Origin: Alistipes sp.
Lineage (GTDB): Bacteria; Bacteroidota; Bacteroidia; Bacteroidales; Rikenellaceae
Direction of reading: 5' to 3'
Length of the DNA stretch: 64,000 bases
Assembly: GCA_022782405.1 (NCBI GenBank)
Contig: JALFNK010000009.1
Location: forward strand, 62,001-126,000
How positions within the stretch are numbered: position 1 is the stretch's first letter; every line of letters begins with the position of its first letter. The translations under genes were made by a program, and so were the position numbers. The notes under the pieces were generated by a model. That model ran no database searches. It saw only the letters and a list, made by a program, of their open reading frames with translations, and was not told where the DNA came from. Shown here in pieces: positions 49,957 through 59,301 of this stretch.

Positions 49957-50616
49957 TCACCGTACCGGTTCAAGCCAGCGGTCGAAGATCCGCCACAACG
50001 GATAGGAAACGCGCTCCATGGGGCCCACGAGCAGCGCAGCGATGAAGGTACCTTCCCGCAGACCGTGGATTCCGTGCATCGAGAGCAGCGACAGCAATGC
50101 GGCCAACACAACCAGCGTGGCATCAAAGCAGAGTTTGACACTCCCGAAGGGCTTTCCTGTCTTTGCGGCAATGACCTGCACGACGTATTCGCCCGGATTC
50201 ATTGCCACATGGGCCTTGACTGCCCAGCCGATTCCCGTTGCAAGAATCGCGCAGCCCAAAAAGAGACTGACCAGCATTTCAGGGTAGGTCGCAGGTGCAT
50301 AATCACGCAGAAGATACATACTGATGTCAATCGACGAACTGAAAACCAGCAGAACCGGGAACTGCACGAACAGTTCGAATCGCTTTGCACAGACTGCATG
50401 CCACCCCATCAGCGACACCTCGATAATGACGAAAAGCAGATTGAGCAGGAAAGTCGCGGTCCCGAACGAGAGCGGCGACGCCAGACTTACGACATAAGGC
50501 AAACCCGATATGGGGGATGTACCCAATGCGGCCTTGGTGATGAAGGCGACTCCGAAAGCGTTGACAAACAACGAACAAAGGAGCAGCGCATAGCGTTTCA
50601 GATATTCCTGCGACAT
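49957..50616 (-). CDS. YczE/YitT-type integral membrane protein
   Basis: This protein is 219 residues with about five helices. It has the family pattern LFVNAFGVAFITKAALGTSPISGLPYV near the N terminus and AHVAMNPGEYVVQVIAAKTGKPFGSVKLCFDATLVVLA in the second half. YczE/YyaS/YitT-like proteins are uncharacterised transporters or channels. A terminator and its own -7 element at 50643-50650 separate it from the uronate genes, so it may be independent of them. Confidence 0.8.
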   Translation of the reverse strand: MSQEYLKRYALLLCSLFVNAFGVAFITKAALGTSPISGLPYVVSLASPLSFGTATFLLNLLFVIIEVSLMGWHAVCAKRFELFVQFPVLLVFSSSIDISMYLLRDYAPATYPEMLVSLFLGCAILATGIGWAVKAHVAMNPGEYVVQVIAAKTGKPFGSVKLCFDATLVVLAALLSLLSMHGIHGLREGTFIAALLVGPMERVSYPLWRIFDRWLEPVR

Positions 50617-50642
50617 ATTTTTTCTTTTTCCGAAAAGCCGTA

Positions 50643-50650
50643 CAAAAATA
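50643..50650 (-). promoter_or_regulatory. -7 element TATTTTTG for the YczE-like gene
   Basis: Consensus on the minus strand, 26 bases before the start at 50616. Confidence 0.65.
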
Positions 50651-50654
50651 GGGA

Positions 50655-50691
50655 AAAAACGAACCCGATGTTCTGAAAAAACACCGGGTTC
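50655..50691 (-). terminator. Terminator after uxuA
   Basis: GAACCCG (50661-50667) pairs with CGGGTTC (50685-50691), extended by a TGT/ACA helix past one mismatch. The minus strand continues into TTTTTTCCC. Confidence 0.75.
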
Positions 50692-50722
50692 TCAAATTCG
50701 GGGGAGGGAAAAACATGCGTGG

Positions 50723-51898
50723 CTATTCGGAATACAACGAGCGGGCGATGCCCATTTCGAGTCCGCGCAGCTCGGCCAGGCCCCGCAGACGTCCGATGCA
50801 TGAATAGCCGGGGTTGCTCTTCTTTTTCAGATCATCCACCATTCTGTGTCCGTGGTCGGGACGCACGGGGATCGAGACTTTCCGCCGCTGTTCGACCTCC
50901 AGCAATGCCTTCATCATTTCATACATGTCCACATCGCCCTCGAGATGGTTTGCTTCGACAAAATTGCCGTCGGCATCACGCTGCGTGCTGCGCAGGTGTA
51001 CGAAATGGATCCGGTCGCCAAACTCGCGCATCATCGCCGGAAGGTCGTTGTCGGCCCGCACGCCGAATGATCCTGTACATAGACACAGACCGTTCGACCG
51101 GCACGGCACCTCCGATACGAGCCGGCGAAAATCGGATGCCGTGGAGAGGATTCGCGGAAGTCCCAGAATCGGGAACGGCGGGTCGTCGGGATGGATCGCC
51201 AACACCACCCCCACTTCGTCGGCCACCGGGGCGATCTCCTCGAGGAAGAGAATCAGATGCCGCCGCAACTGTTCGGGGCCGATATTGCGGTAACGGTCCA
51301 GTGCCTCCTGGAACTGCCGCAACGTGAAACTCTCCTCCGAACCGGGAAGTCCCGCGATCATATTGCGTGTAAGCAGATTCTTTTCGGCAACGCTCATGCG
51401 CTCGAAACGTCTTCGGGCCCGGGCCTGCGTCTCGGCGTCATAATCCGCCTCGGCACCCGGGCGTCTGAGAATGTACAGATCGAAAGCCACATAGGCGTCG
51501 CGTTCAAAGCGCAGAGCCTGGGATCCGTCCGGCATTGCATAGGCCAGATCGGTGCGGGTCCAATCGAGTACGGGCATGAAATTGTAAGTTACGCAACGGA
51601 TACCGCAGGCTGCCAGATTGCGCAGCGTTTGCTTGTAATTCTCCGTGTAGTGGCGGAAATCGCCCGTACGGGTTTTGATCTGCTCGTGAACGGGAACACT
51701 CTCCACGACACTCCATACAAGTCCGGCTTCGGCGATGAGCCGCTTGCGACGGCCGATCTCCTCGATACTCCACACCTCGCCGTTGGGAATATGGTGCAAC
51801 GCATGCACCACATCGGTGGCGCCGGCCTGACGGATATCCCACAGGCTGACAGGGTCATCGGGTCCGTACCAGCGCCAGGATTGTTTGCACAAATACAT
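50723..51898 (-). CDS. uxuA: Mannonate dehydratase
   Basis: This protein is 391 residues, the usual length. It has the [44 protein letters not shown]-terminal pattern, the metal-site residues in LAIHPDDPP and [21 protein letters not shown], and [13 protein letters not shown]. It dehydrates D-mannonate to 2-keto-3-deoxygluconate (KDG) in glucuronate breakdown. The upstream genes encode an SDR, KDPG aldolase and KDG kinase, giving most of the pathway from fructuronate to pyruvate plus glyceraldehyde 3-phosphate. UxaC is not in this window. Confidence 0.96.
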   Translation of the reverse strand: MYLCKQSWRWYGPDDPVSLWDIRQAGATDVVHALHHIPNGEVWSIEEIGRRKRLIAEAGLVWSVVESVPVHEQIKTRTGDFRHYTENYKQTLRNLAACGIRCVTYNFMPVLDWTRTDLAYAMPDGSQALRFERDAYVAFDLYILRRPGAEADYDAETQARARRRFERMSVAEKNLLTRNMIAGLPGSEESFTLRQFQEALDRYRNIGPEQLRRHLILFLEEIAPVADEVGVVLAIHPDDPPFPILGLPRILSTASDFRRLVSEVPCRSNGLCLCTGSFGVRADNDLPAMMREFGDRIHFVHLRSTQRDADGNFVEANHLEGDVDMYEMMKALLEVEQRRKVSIPVRPDHGHRMVDDLKKKSNPGYSCIGRLRGLAELRGLEMGIARSLYSE

Positions 51899-51937
51899 AA
51901 AAGTCCTTTTTTACAGATTATGAGTTATTCGGAACGG

Positions 51938-52750
51938 TCAGATCGAGAAGGCATCGAAGCCGCCGTCGATCACCGTCAGCGTTCCCGATACGAAACGCGA
52001 AGCGTCGCTTGCGAGCCACTGCAGCGTGCCGAGCAGCTCCTCGGGCTCCCCGAAGCGTCCGAAAGGCGTATGGGCCAGAATCGTCCGGGCCCGCGGCGTG
52101 AGGCTTCCGTCGGGATTCGTCAGCAGCGTACGGTTCTGCTCCGTGAGGAAAAATCCGGGAGCGATGGCATTCACGCGAAGTCCCGGCCCGAACTTCGTGG
52201 CCAGCTCTCCGCACATGTAGCGCGTGAAATTCACCACGGCAGCCTTTGCCGCGCCGTAACCCGCCACGCGGGTCAGGGGTCGCAACGCCGATTCGGAGGC
52301 GATATTGATGATCGACCCCTCGCCCTGCTCGGTCATTGCACGGGCAAAGACCATTGTCGGAAGAATCGTTCCGAAAAGGTTCAGATCGACGACCTTGCGG
52401 ACCGCTTCGGGATCGAGATCGAAGAAGGTTTTGTCGGGCGGAATCGTCGCTCCCGGCATGTTCCCGCCGGCAGCGTTGATCAGCACGTCGATGCGGCCGA
52501 AACGGGCCATGACCTTTTCATAGTTCTCGTCGAGCGATGTCCGGTCCAGTACATCCGTCGCATAGGCAACGGCGCAGCCCCCTTCGGCCGTAACCTCTGC
52601 GGCAAGACGCTCGCCCGCTTCGAGATTGCGGTCCAGAATAACGACCCGCGCACCCTGTTCGGCAAAGTGGCGGACCATGGCCGAACCCAGAATTCCCGCC
52701 GCGCCCGTAATAACGATAACACGGCCTTCGACACGGAACAGATCTTTCAT
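51938..52750 (-). CDS. Short-chain dehydrogenase, probable D-mannonate (fructuronate) oxidoreductase
   Basis: This protein is 270 residues. It has the SDR cofactor motif ITGAAGILGSAM, INAAGGN, the active-site serine in NIASESAL, and the YxxxK pair (YGAAKAAV). It lies 39 bases upstream of uxuA. In Bacteroidota an SDR next to uxuA usually reduces D-fructuronate to D-mannonate, replacing the unrelated UxuB; that is inferred here from context. KduD-like activity is an alternative. Confidence 0.85.
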   Translation of the reverse strand: MKDLFRVEGRVIVITGAAGILGSAMVRHFAEQGARVVILDRNLEAGERLAAEVTAEGGCAVAYATDVLDRTSLDENYEKVMARFGRIDVLINAAGGNMPGATIPPDKTFFDLDPEAVRKVVDLNLFGTILPTMVFARAMTEQGEGSIINIASESALRPLTRVAGYGAAKAAVVNFTRYMCGELATKFGPGLRVNAIAPGFFLTEQNRTLLTNPDGSLTPRARTILAHTPFGRFGEPEELLGTLQWLASDASRFVSGTLTVIDGGFDAFSI

Positions 52751-52793
52751 ATTCTACGTTGTTTTAAGTTTTCTTTTACATACGATCAAGCGA

Positions 52794-53471
52794 TCATTTC
52801 CGCTGGCGGCCTTCGCGGATCACACCGAGGGCGAAGCGGCACTTGTCGGTAATCCAGGTCCACTCCCCCGCTGCAACACGCGCTGCAGGAAAGAGTTGCG
52901 AACCCATACCCACACAGGCGACACCTGCCTCGAACCATGCCCGGAGATTCTCCTCCGTGGGTTCCACGGCTCCTGTAGCCATGATCCGCACGCGCGGAAG
53001 AGGTCCACGGACATTCTTCACGAACGATGGTCCTCCGACGCATCCCGCCGGGAAGATCTTCACGAAATAACATCCCGCCTCCTGCGCCGCCACGATCTCC
53101 GTAACGGTTCCGCAGCCGGGGATATAAGGTACGGTGTGGCGGTTGCACAGCCGGGCCACCTCATCGACGAAGCAGGGACCGACCACGAAATTCGCCCCGT
53201 ATTGCAGGTAGAGCGCCGCCGTGGACGCGTCGATCACCGAGCCGACGCCGAGCACCATGTCGGGGCACTCCGCAGCGGCATATTTTACGAGCGCAGCGAA
53301 GACCTCACAGGCAAAGTCGCCGCGGTTGGTGAACTCGAAGGCCCGGACGCCGCCTTCGTAGCAGGCCTTCAGAACCTGACAGGCCGTTGCGGCATCCCGG
53401 TGGTAGAAGACGGGTACCATTCCCGTATCACGAAGGGTGCAGAGCACCTCCAGAGAATCGAATCGTGCCAT
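52794..53471 (-). CDS. 2-keto-3-deoxy-6-phosphogluconate/4-hydroxy-2-oxoglutarate aldolase
   Basis: The start at 53471 (MARFDSLEVLCTLRDTGMVPVFYH) gives 225 residues, normal for Eda/KdgA class I aldolases. Schiff-base Lys138 is in YFVKIFPA, and the acid/base Glu46 is in AFEFTNRG. It splits KDPG into pyruvate and glyceraldehyde 3-phosphate. It is 11 bases behind the KDG kinase gene. The open frame upstream of the chosen ATG overlaps the kinase and is ignored. Confidence 0.93.
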   Translation of the reverse strand: MARFDSLEVLCTLRDTGMVPVFYHRDAATACQVLKACYEGGVRAFEFTNRGDFACEVFAALVKYAAAECPDMVLGVGSVIDASTAALYLQYGANFVVGPCFVDEVARLCNRHTVPYIPGCGTVTEIVAAQEAGCYFVKIFPAGCVGGPSFVKNVRGPLPRVRIMATGAVEPTEENLRAWFEAGVACVGMGSQLFPAARVAAGEWTWITDKCRFALGVIREGRQRK

Positions 53472-53482
53472 ATCGTTCGTTT

Positions 53483-54523
53483 TTATCGGGAGACGCGTCC
53501 CGAACCGTTCCCCTGCATCAGACGTTCGACCTCTTCGGTCGTAACGAGGTTGTAGTCGCCGCTGATCGTGTGTTTGAGACACGAGGCCGCCGCCGCGAAC
53601 TCCAAAGCCCGGGCATCGTCTTCGGGCCAGGTGAGCAGTCCGTGGATCAGACCGCCGGCAAAAGAGTCGCCGCCTCCCACGCGATCGACGATGTGCGTGA
53701 TGTCGTAGCGCCGCGAGACGAACAGGCGTTGCCCGTCGTAGAGCACCCCACCCCAGGTATTATGACTGGCGTTGATCGAACCGCGCAGGGTGATGACCAC
53801 CTTCCGCAGACGCGGGAAACGCTCCATAAGCTGCCGGCAGACGCTTTCGAAGCGGCGGCTGTCGATCTCACCGCCCGTAGCCGCGGCATCGAATCCCTCG
53901 GGCTTGATGCCGAAGACCTTTTCGGCGTCCTCCTCGTTGCCGATCACCACGTCGCAACCGGCTACCAGCCGGGGCATCACCTCGGCGGCCGTCTTGCCGT
54001 ATTTCCATAGCTTGTTGCGGTGGTTCAGATCACACGAAACCGGTACCTTCAGCCGGTTGGCCGCCTCGACGGCTTCCAGACAGGCCTCGGCCGCTCCGGC
54101 ACTGATCGCAGGCGTGATTCCCGTCCAGTGGAACCACGAAGCGCCTTCGAAAACCCGTTCCCAGTCGATCATCCCGGGACGGATCTCCGCCATCGCGGAG
54201 TGTGCCCGGTCGTAGACGACCTTGCCGGGGCGGCTCACCGCTCCCGTCTCCAGAAAATAGATGCCGAGCCGCTCGCCTCCGAAGACGACATGATCCGTAC
54301 GAACTCCGTACTTGTGCAGGTCCATCAGACAGGACGCCGCAAGGTCGTTCTTCGGCACACGCGTTACGAACTGCGCAACGTAACCGTAATTGGCGAGCGA
54401 CACGGCAACATTGGCCTCTCCGCCGCCGAATGTGGCATCGAATTGGGTTGCCTGGCAGAATCTCTGATATCCGGGGGTCGCCAGACGCAGCATGATCTCC
54501 CCGAAAGTAACTATCTTTTTCAT
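53483..54523 (-). CDS. kdgK: 2-keto-3-deoxygluconate kinase (PfkB family)
   Basis: This protein is 346 residues. It has the PfkB N-terminal GGGEANVAVSLANYG and C-terminal signature VDRVGGGDSFAGGLIHGLL with the catalytic Asp. LNHRNKLW and VIGNEEDAEKVFG are typical of KDG kinases. It makes KDPG for the aldolase next door. It is grouped with uxuA, the SDR and the aldolase in one minus-strand unit. Confidence 0.92.
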   Translation of the reverse strand: MKKIVTFGEIMLRLATPGYQRFCQATQFDATFGGGEANVAVSLANYGYVAQFVTRVPKNDLAASCLMDLHKYGVRTDHVVFGGERLGIYFLETGAVSRPGKVVYDRAHSAMAEIRPGMIDWERVFEGASWFHWTGITPAISAGAAEACLEAVEAANRLKVPVSCDLNHRNKLWKYGKTAAEVMPRLVAGCDVVIGNEEDAEKVFGIKPEGFDAAATGGEIDSRRFESVCRQLMERFPRLRKVVITLRGSINASHNTWGGVLYDGQRLFVSRRYDITHIVDRVGGGDSFAGGLIHGLLTWPEDDARALEFAAAASCLKHTISGDYNLVTTEEVERLMQGNGSGRVSR

Positions 54524-54564
54524 TCGCAGTATTTCCTATAATTCGTTTTTCAATTTTGCAACCG

Positions 54565-56262
54565 TCAGTCGGACAGCATTTCCACCATTTCTACCTCAAG
54601 TACGACCTCATCTGTGGGCGACTCAGTCGAGATCTCCAGATAGAAGCGGTCGCAGTTGAAGGGCCAGCCCTGGGGATAGTACGGGAACCGGCTGTCGAAG
54701 AGATCCTCCTGGATGTTGGCCACGGTGCCGTCCACCGAAAAGATGACGTCCCGTTCGGTCCACTTGCAGGTGAAGGTATGGAAATCGTCGCCGAGTCCCT
54801 CGACCGGGATCACCGACTGTTTGATGTTGTGAAGTTTCACTTCGTTCATCTGCATCGTGTTGGCACCGCAGGCCACCGTCCCGGGCCGCGATCCGACATA
54901 GTTCATAAGGAACATATCGCCGCTGTTGGGCCATGCCCCGAGCCGCTCCGTGGCGGGGAGCAGGCGGATGCAGGCCTTCGCTTCGGGATTACGCGAGCAG
55001 ATGCGCGCCCGTACGGTGATCGTACCGTACTGCAGGTCCCACAGACCGCGTGTATCGAGGCGCGTCGTTCCCTTCAGTACGAGGCGTCCGCGTCGTACGA
55101 CGGTCTTGCCGCTCCGCGCCACATTCCACAAGGCCGTATCGAGCTGCTTTGTGTCGAACGTCTCCCGGAAATCGGGCTTTGCACCGTCAAGCATCCGATG
55201 TCTGCGGTCGCGGATAAAGTAGGCCAGCGTATCGATAAAGGCTCGATCCTCGGGGGCCGTCGTCTTCGTAAAATAGTAGACTCCGCCGCCGCCCTCGTAG
55301 TAGGCGATCGCCGAGGAGCGGTAGACGCCGTTTCTGCGGAACGACGACATGTAGCCCATGCCGCGGTCGCGGTGGCACTCCTTCGCCTTCACCGAGGCCC
55401 GCATGTCGAACTCCATCTCAAGTCCCATGCCGTAGGTCCGGGCCAGCTCGCAGGCACGGTCGACCCGCTCGTCGCCGATCTTGCGGTTCCAGAAGTAGGT
55501 CGGCTGCAGATAGGCGGCATCGAATCCCAGGTCGCGCCACTCGCTGTAGCCCTGGGCCGTATAATAAGGTATCCAATAAAAGCGCAGCCCCTTGCTCCGC
55601 GTATAGTCGCCCAGGGCGCGGGTTACCTCACGGCTCTGCAGCGACTTTTCGGGCAGCCAGTAAAAGCCGGCCAGCTCCAGATACCGGAATTTACCGCGAT
55701 TGAAGTACTCTTTGACAAGATCCATATACCATTTTCCCGCCTTGATGCGGTCTTCGGTATTGGAGAAATCCAACCGATGCCCGTCGAGCTCGCCCCAGTC
55801 CTTCTGACCGCGCGGCGGCTCGGGAACACCGATCACCACCTTATGCCGGAAAGGAGGTTCGCCCAGTTCCGCGACTGCCGAGGCGATGCAGTCGTCGAGC
55901 GCCGCAACGCCCTTGCCGCTCTCGAAATGCCGGCCGGCAAGCCAGGCCCAATCCTCCTTTTTAGTCAGCGGAGCATTGCCACGCACCTCGTACGAAACGC
56001 CCTTGCCGTTGTCGAACTCCAGGAAGAGGAAGCCGTCGAAGAGCCAGTCGCGGTTTCCGAAACGGTCCTCATGGACGACATAGGGACGCAACTGCTCGGC
56101 GTTGTAATCTATGCGGTGTGAACCGCCCTGGTAAATCAACACCAGATCGCGAATATCGTTCATCGGCAGATATTTTCCCGGGGCAGGCTGCGCCGAAACC
56201 CGGGGAACTGCGATCAGCAGAGACAATACTCCGTACAGGGAGACAAACAGACTCCTTTGCAT
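54565..56262 (-). CDS. Exported DUF4855 protein with a C-terminal GH16-like domain lacking the catalytic acids
   Basis: This protein is 565 residues with a signal peptide (MQRSLFVSLYGVLSLLIAVPRVSAQ). Residues ~35-350 match DUF4855 (DLVLIYQGG, YLELAGFYWLPEKS, FYWIPYYTAQGYSEWRDLGFDAAYLQPTYFW), which looks like a barrel hydrolase. Residues ~355-565 form a GH16/concanavalin-like domain (FRETFDTKQLDTALW). The usual catalytic motif ExDxxE after the WP-x-x-G turn reads GDMFLMN, so it probably only binds glycans. It is encoded between an exported oxidoreductase and the KDG kinase. Confidence 0.85.
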   Translation of the reverse strand: MQRSLFVSLYGVLSLLIAVPRVSAQPAPGKYLPMNDIRDLVLIYQGGSHRIDYNAEQLRPYVVHEDRFGNRDWLFDGFLFLEFDNGKGVSYEVRGNAPLTKKEDWAWLAGRHFESGKGVAALDDCIASAVAELGEPPFRHKVVIGVPEPPRGQKDWGELDGHRLDFSNTEDRIKAGKWYMDLVKEYFNRGKFRYLELAGFYWLPEKSLQSREVTRALGDYTRSKGLRFYWIPYYTAQGYSEWRDLGFDAAYLQPTYFWNRKIGDERVDRACELARTYGMGLEMEFDMRASVKAKECHRDRGMGYMSSFRRNGVYRSSAIAYYEGGGGVYYFTKTTAPEDRAFIDTLAYFIRDRRHRMLDGAKPDFRETFDTKQLDTALWNVARSGKTVVRRGRLVLKGTTRLDTRGLWDLQYGTITVRARICSRNPEAKACIRLLPATERLGAWPNSGDMFLMNYVGSRPGTVACGANTMQMNEVKLHNIKQSVIPVEGLGDDFHTFTCKWTERDVIFSVDGTVANIQEDLFDSRFPYYPQGWPFNCDRFYLEISTESPTDEVVLEVEMVEMLSD

Positions 56263-56310
56263 AACGTTCGTTTATAATGGATTATACTTCTTCTCGTTTC
56301 AGCCGTCGGA

Positions 56311-57645
56311 TCAGACACGAATCTCCCAACCCTTCTCGTAGGTGCGTCCCCAAAGCTTTTCGGCATCGCGGTCGTCGAGAATACGGCCCGACGTCGGATC
56401 GATCCGCAGCGAACGGCCCACGCGCTGGGCGATGTTGCCCAGCTGAACCAGCTGCGTGCTGATGCAGGCATCGACGATGCCCGAGTTGAGCTTCTCACCC
56501 TTGCGGATTGCGTCGAACCAGTTCTGGAAATGGATTACGTCGAGTTGCTCGGAGGGATTCAGGAGATTGCCCTCTTCGAACTTCAGGGAGCTCTTGACCT
56601 CCTTGACGGTCTTGCCGCTCATGTCCGCGATACGGTATTCGTTGCCGCCGCTGATGAAGAGCGTACCCGTTTCACCGTAGAAGGCCGTGCCGACGCCGAA
56701 TCCGTCCACCGGCGTGCTGTTGCAGCTGCGGCCCTCCCACGAACAGGAGGCGTCGTCGCCGAACTGATAGGTAATCAGCTGCGTGTCGGGTGTCTCCCAG
56801 TCATCCTGGAAGCGGTAGCGGCCGCCTACGGAGGTAACCAGCGTGGGATATTCGACCCCGAGGCCCCAGCGGAGGATGTCCACGAAGTGCGTGCCGTTGT
56901 TCAGCGCCTCACCCGTGCCCCAATGCCAGAACCAGTGCCAGTTATAGTGTACGATGTTGTCCTTGAAGGCCTTTACGCGCGGAGCAGGTCCCTGCCACAG
57001 ATCCCAGTCGAGCCACTCGGGAACCGGGACTTCCTTGCCCACGCCGATCGACGGACGGTTATTCACATACCACGACTTGGCGTAGCGAACCTTGCCGATC
57101 TCTCCGGCATGGATCGCCGCAATGGCTTCGATCACGTTGGGCCACGAACGACGCTGGTTGCCCACCTGCACGATTCGGTTGTATTTCAGGGCTGCGCGGA
57201 TCAGCAGCTCGTTTTCCGCAGGGTTGTGGCTCGTCGGTTTCTCGAGGTAGACGTGTTTGCCGGCCTTCATGGCCATGACGGCCGCAGCGGCATGCCAGTG
57301 GTCGGGCATGGCAATTACCACGGCATCGACATCCTCCGACTCGAGCAGCCGGCGCAGATCCCGCTCTCCACGGGGCTTGCGTCCGGTAATCTTGGCAATG
57401 TCCTCCCGGCATTTGGCCAACGCCCGCGAATCGACATCGCAGATGCAGGTTACCTCGCAATCCTTCATCTTCGCAAAACCCTGCGCCAGGGCATTGCCGC
57501 GCGAATTCACGCCAATCACACCGATCCGGATCCGTTCATTGGCTCCGGCGGCACGCGCCGACACCACGCCGGGCAGGACGCTTCCCAGGGATACGGCAGC
57601 CGCACCCGTCATCAGTTTCTTAATGAAGTCTCTTCTCGTAGTCAT
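56311..57645 (-). CDS. Tat-exported Gfo/Idh/MocA oxidoreductase (1)
   Basis: The start at 57645 gives 444 residues. A classic Tat signal opens the protein (MTTRRDFIKKLMTGAAAVSLGSVLPGVVSARA). The Rossmann domain follows (RIGVIGVNSRGNALAQGF), with CDVDSRA, PDHWHAAAAVMAMKAGKHVYLEKPTSHN and the C-terminal domain motif WHWFWHWGTGEALNNGTHFVDILRW. Tat export allows NAD(P) to be bound in the cytoplasm before translocation. The TAATTTTG element at 57667-57674 suggests a promoter here. Substrate is unknown, presumably a sugar or glycoside. Confidence 0.9.
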   Translation of the reverse strand: MTTRRDFIKKLMTGAAAVSLGSVLPGVVSARAAGANERIRIGVIGVNSRGNALAQGFAKMKDCEVTCICDVDSRALAKCREDIAKITGRKPRGERDLRRLLESEDVDAVVIAMPDHWHAAAAVMAMKAGKHVYLEKPTSHNPAENELLIRAALKYNRIVQVGNQRRSWPNVIEAIAAIHAGEIGKVRYAKSWYVNNRPSIGVGKEVPVPEWLDWDLWQGPAPRVKAFKDNIVHYNWHWFWHWGTGEALNNGTHFVDILRWGLGVEYPTLVTSVGGRYRFQDDWETPDTQLITYQFGDDASCSWEGRSCNSTPVDGFGVGTAFYGETGTLFISGGNEYRIADMSGKTVKEVKSSLKFEEGNLLNPSEQLDVIHFQNWFDAIRKGEKLNSGIVDACISTQLVQLGNIAQRVGRSLRIDPTSGRILDDRDAEKLWGRTYEKGWEIRV

Positions 57646-57666
57646 AGGTGGTCGTTTTTGTTTATT

Positions 57667-57674
57667 CAAAATTA
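57667..57674 (-). promoter_or_regulatory. -7 element TAATTTTG inside the oxidoreductase cluster
   Basis: Fits TAnnTTTG on the minus strand, 21 bases before the ATG at 57645. It could drive the genes from here to uxuA independently of the nagA side. Confidence 0.55.
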
Positions 57675-57735
57675 GGGGTTTCATCGGGAATACAACTCGT
57701 CATTCCCGACAATAAACCTTCAAAAAGCGCAAAAT

Positions 57736-57975
57736 TCATCTGCTGTGGCGCAATATGCGCAAAGCGAGCAATACGAGCAGCCGCGGAATCCATAGCAGCA
57801 GGTAGATCGCCACGGTGATCACGACGACGTAACCCAGTTGCGTAAAAAGCTCATACCACGGTCGATCGAAATGCACGACGGCGTAGATATTCGCCGCAAA
57901 GGCGATGATGAAGGCCGCAGCGGCGAAGAGCCCTTCGCGGCGGATGCGGCGTGCGGAGATAACGATATCTTTCAT
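57736..57975 (-). CDS. Small membrane protein of unknown function
   Basis: This protein is 79 residues with two hydrophobic helices (LFAAAAFIIAFAANIYAVV and LGYVVVITVAIYLLLWI) and a basic C-terminal tail (LLALRILRHSR). I recognise no family beyond small Bacteroidota membrane proteins found near exported oxidoreductases. It starts three bases after the stop of the upstream Gfo/Idh gene, so it is translated in the same operon. It could be a membrane partner of the exported enzymes (inference). Confidence 0.75.
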   Translation of the reverse strand: MKDIVISARRIRREGLFAAAAFIIAFAANIYAVVHFDRPWYELFTQLGYVVVITVAIYLLLWIPRLLVLLALRILRHSR

Positions 57976-57978
57976 GGT

Positions 57979-59301
57979 CTAAAACTTCATGTAGGGAATC
58001 CGGTACTGCTCGGGGAAGCGGATCGTCCGCTGCTCCTCCATGGCCTGGTTGCCCAGCAAGCAGAGCGTGGTCGAACAATAGGCCTCCTCGACGACATTCG
58101 GGGCCTTCTCGCCCGTGATGCAGGAGTGGCAGAAGGCCGAGAGGATCACATCCGAACCGTCCTTGTCGGCCCCGATCATGCTCTGGCCGCCGTTCACATG
58201 GATCGCGCCCGCAATGATCGGATGCGGCGGGTACTCGACGCGCGTCTCGGGCCGCCAGCTGGGGCCTGCGGCCGGGATGGCCGCAAAGGCACGCTCCTTC
58301 AACTGTCCGATCAGCTGCCGGATGCCCGATGCCGTATGGTCCTCCTCGAGGTAGTAGACGCCTTTGGCCAGCTCCATCGTGCCGCGGCTGCCGAGGATCT
58401 GATCCTCCATGCCGTTGAACTTGTTCGAAATGAGCGATTCGTAGCAGACTTTGCGGCCGTCGGCATAGCGGTAGATGACATTCACGCTGTCGTAGACCTC
58501 GCGTCCGTCCTTCCAGTGGACGATATCACCCATGCCCATGATCTCCACGGGCATGCGCTCCGCCGCCCAGTTGCAGACCTCCAGCTGGTGGCAGGCCAGC
58601 TCGGTCATCAGGCCGCCCGAACTCTCCCGGTAGAGACGCCAGTTGATCCGCCGCTCCAGCCCGGGCGACGGCACCGGACGCCGCCAGTCCGCATTGCGGA
58701 ACCAGTGGCAGCGCATGCCGACCACATCGCCGATCAGTCCCGAATGGATCAGCTCCATCCCCCGGACATATTTCTCGTCGTACATGCGCTGCATGCAGAA
58801 ATAAAGCGCCCGGTCCGTATGCTGGTAGGCATCGTAGATCGCCCGGCATTCGTCGAGCGTCCGGGCCATCGCCTTCTCGCAGAAGACATGCTTGCCCGCA
58901 GCCAGCGCATCGAGCGTCATCCGCGCATGCCAGTTGAGCGGCGTGGAGATAATGACGCCGTCGATCGCGGGATCCTCGAGCAGACGGCGGTAATCCGTGT
59001 AACACTTCGCTTCGGGGCATAACTGCTGCGCTGCCCGCAGATTGGGTTCGTAGTCGTCGCACAGGGCAACCACTTCGGCGTGGGGAATCTCCCGCAGATT
59101 GTGGATGTGGTACTGACCGCGCGATCCTGTTCCGATAAGCGCCACGCGGGCTCGCTCGCCCGCAATCTCCCGACGCTTCTCGGGGGTGCAGAACGACAGC
59201 CACGGAGTCGTGGCCAGCAGCGTCGTACCGCCAGCCAGCCGTCCCATATTTTTCAGAAAATCCCGGCGGTTCATTCCCGCCGTTTCATTGTTCCTGTCCA
59301 T
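57979..59301 (-). CDS. Tat-exported Gfo/Idh/MocA oxidoreductase (2)
   Basis: The start at 59301 (MDRNNETAGMNRRDFLKNM) gives 440 residues and overlaps apbE by 17 bases; MNRRDF at 59274 is an alternative. A Tat motif (NRRDFLK), hydrophobic core and TTPWLSFC follow. The Rossmann motif is VALIGTGSRGQYHI, with HVFCEKAMARTLDECRAIYDAYQ, and the C-terminal domain has GGLMTELACHQLEVCNWAAERMP. It is a paralogue of gene (1) at modest similarity. The GH109 hydrolase motif (HxxxEVPA-type) is absent, so a dehydrogenase or 3-keto-sugar role is more likely. Confidence 0.88.
   Translation of the reverse strand: MDRNNETAGMNRRDFLKNMGRLAGGTTLLATTPWLSFCTPEKRREIAGERARVALIGTGSRGQYHIHNLREIPHAEVVALCDDYEPNLRAAQQLCPEAKCYTDYRRLLEDPAIDGVIISTPLNWHARMTLDALAAGKHVFCEKAMARTLDECRAIYDAYQHTDRALYFCMQRMYDEKYVRGMELIHSGLIGDVVGMRCHWFRNADWRRPVPSPGLERRINWRLYRESSGGLMTELACHQLEVCNWAAERMPVEIMGMGDIVHWKDGREVYDSVNVIYRYADGRKVCYESLISNKFNGMEDQILGSRGTMELAKGVYYLEEDHTASGIRQLIGQLKERAFAAIPAAGPSWRPETRVEYPPHPIIAGAIHVNGGQSMIGADKDGSDVILSAFCHSCITGEKAPNVVEEAYCSTTLCLLGNQAMEEQRTIRFPEQYRIPYMKF

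Noticed and set aside
57979..59301. GH109 alpha-N-acetylgalactosaminidase assignment for the Tat-exported Gfo/Idh proteins
   Set aside because: Tat signal and fold are shared, but the GH109-type motif after the EKP position is missing, so only the superfamily is assigned.
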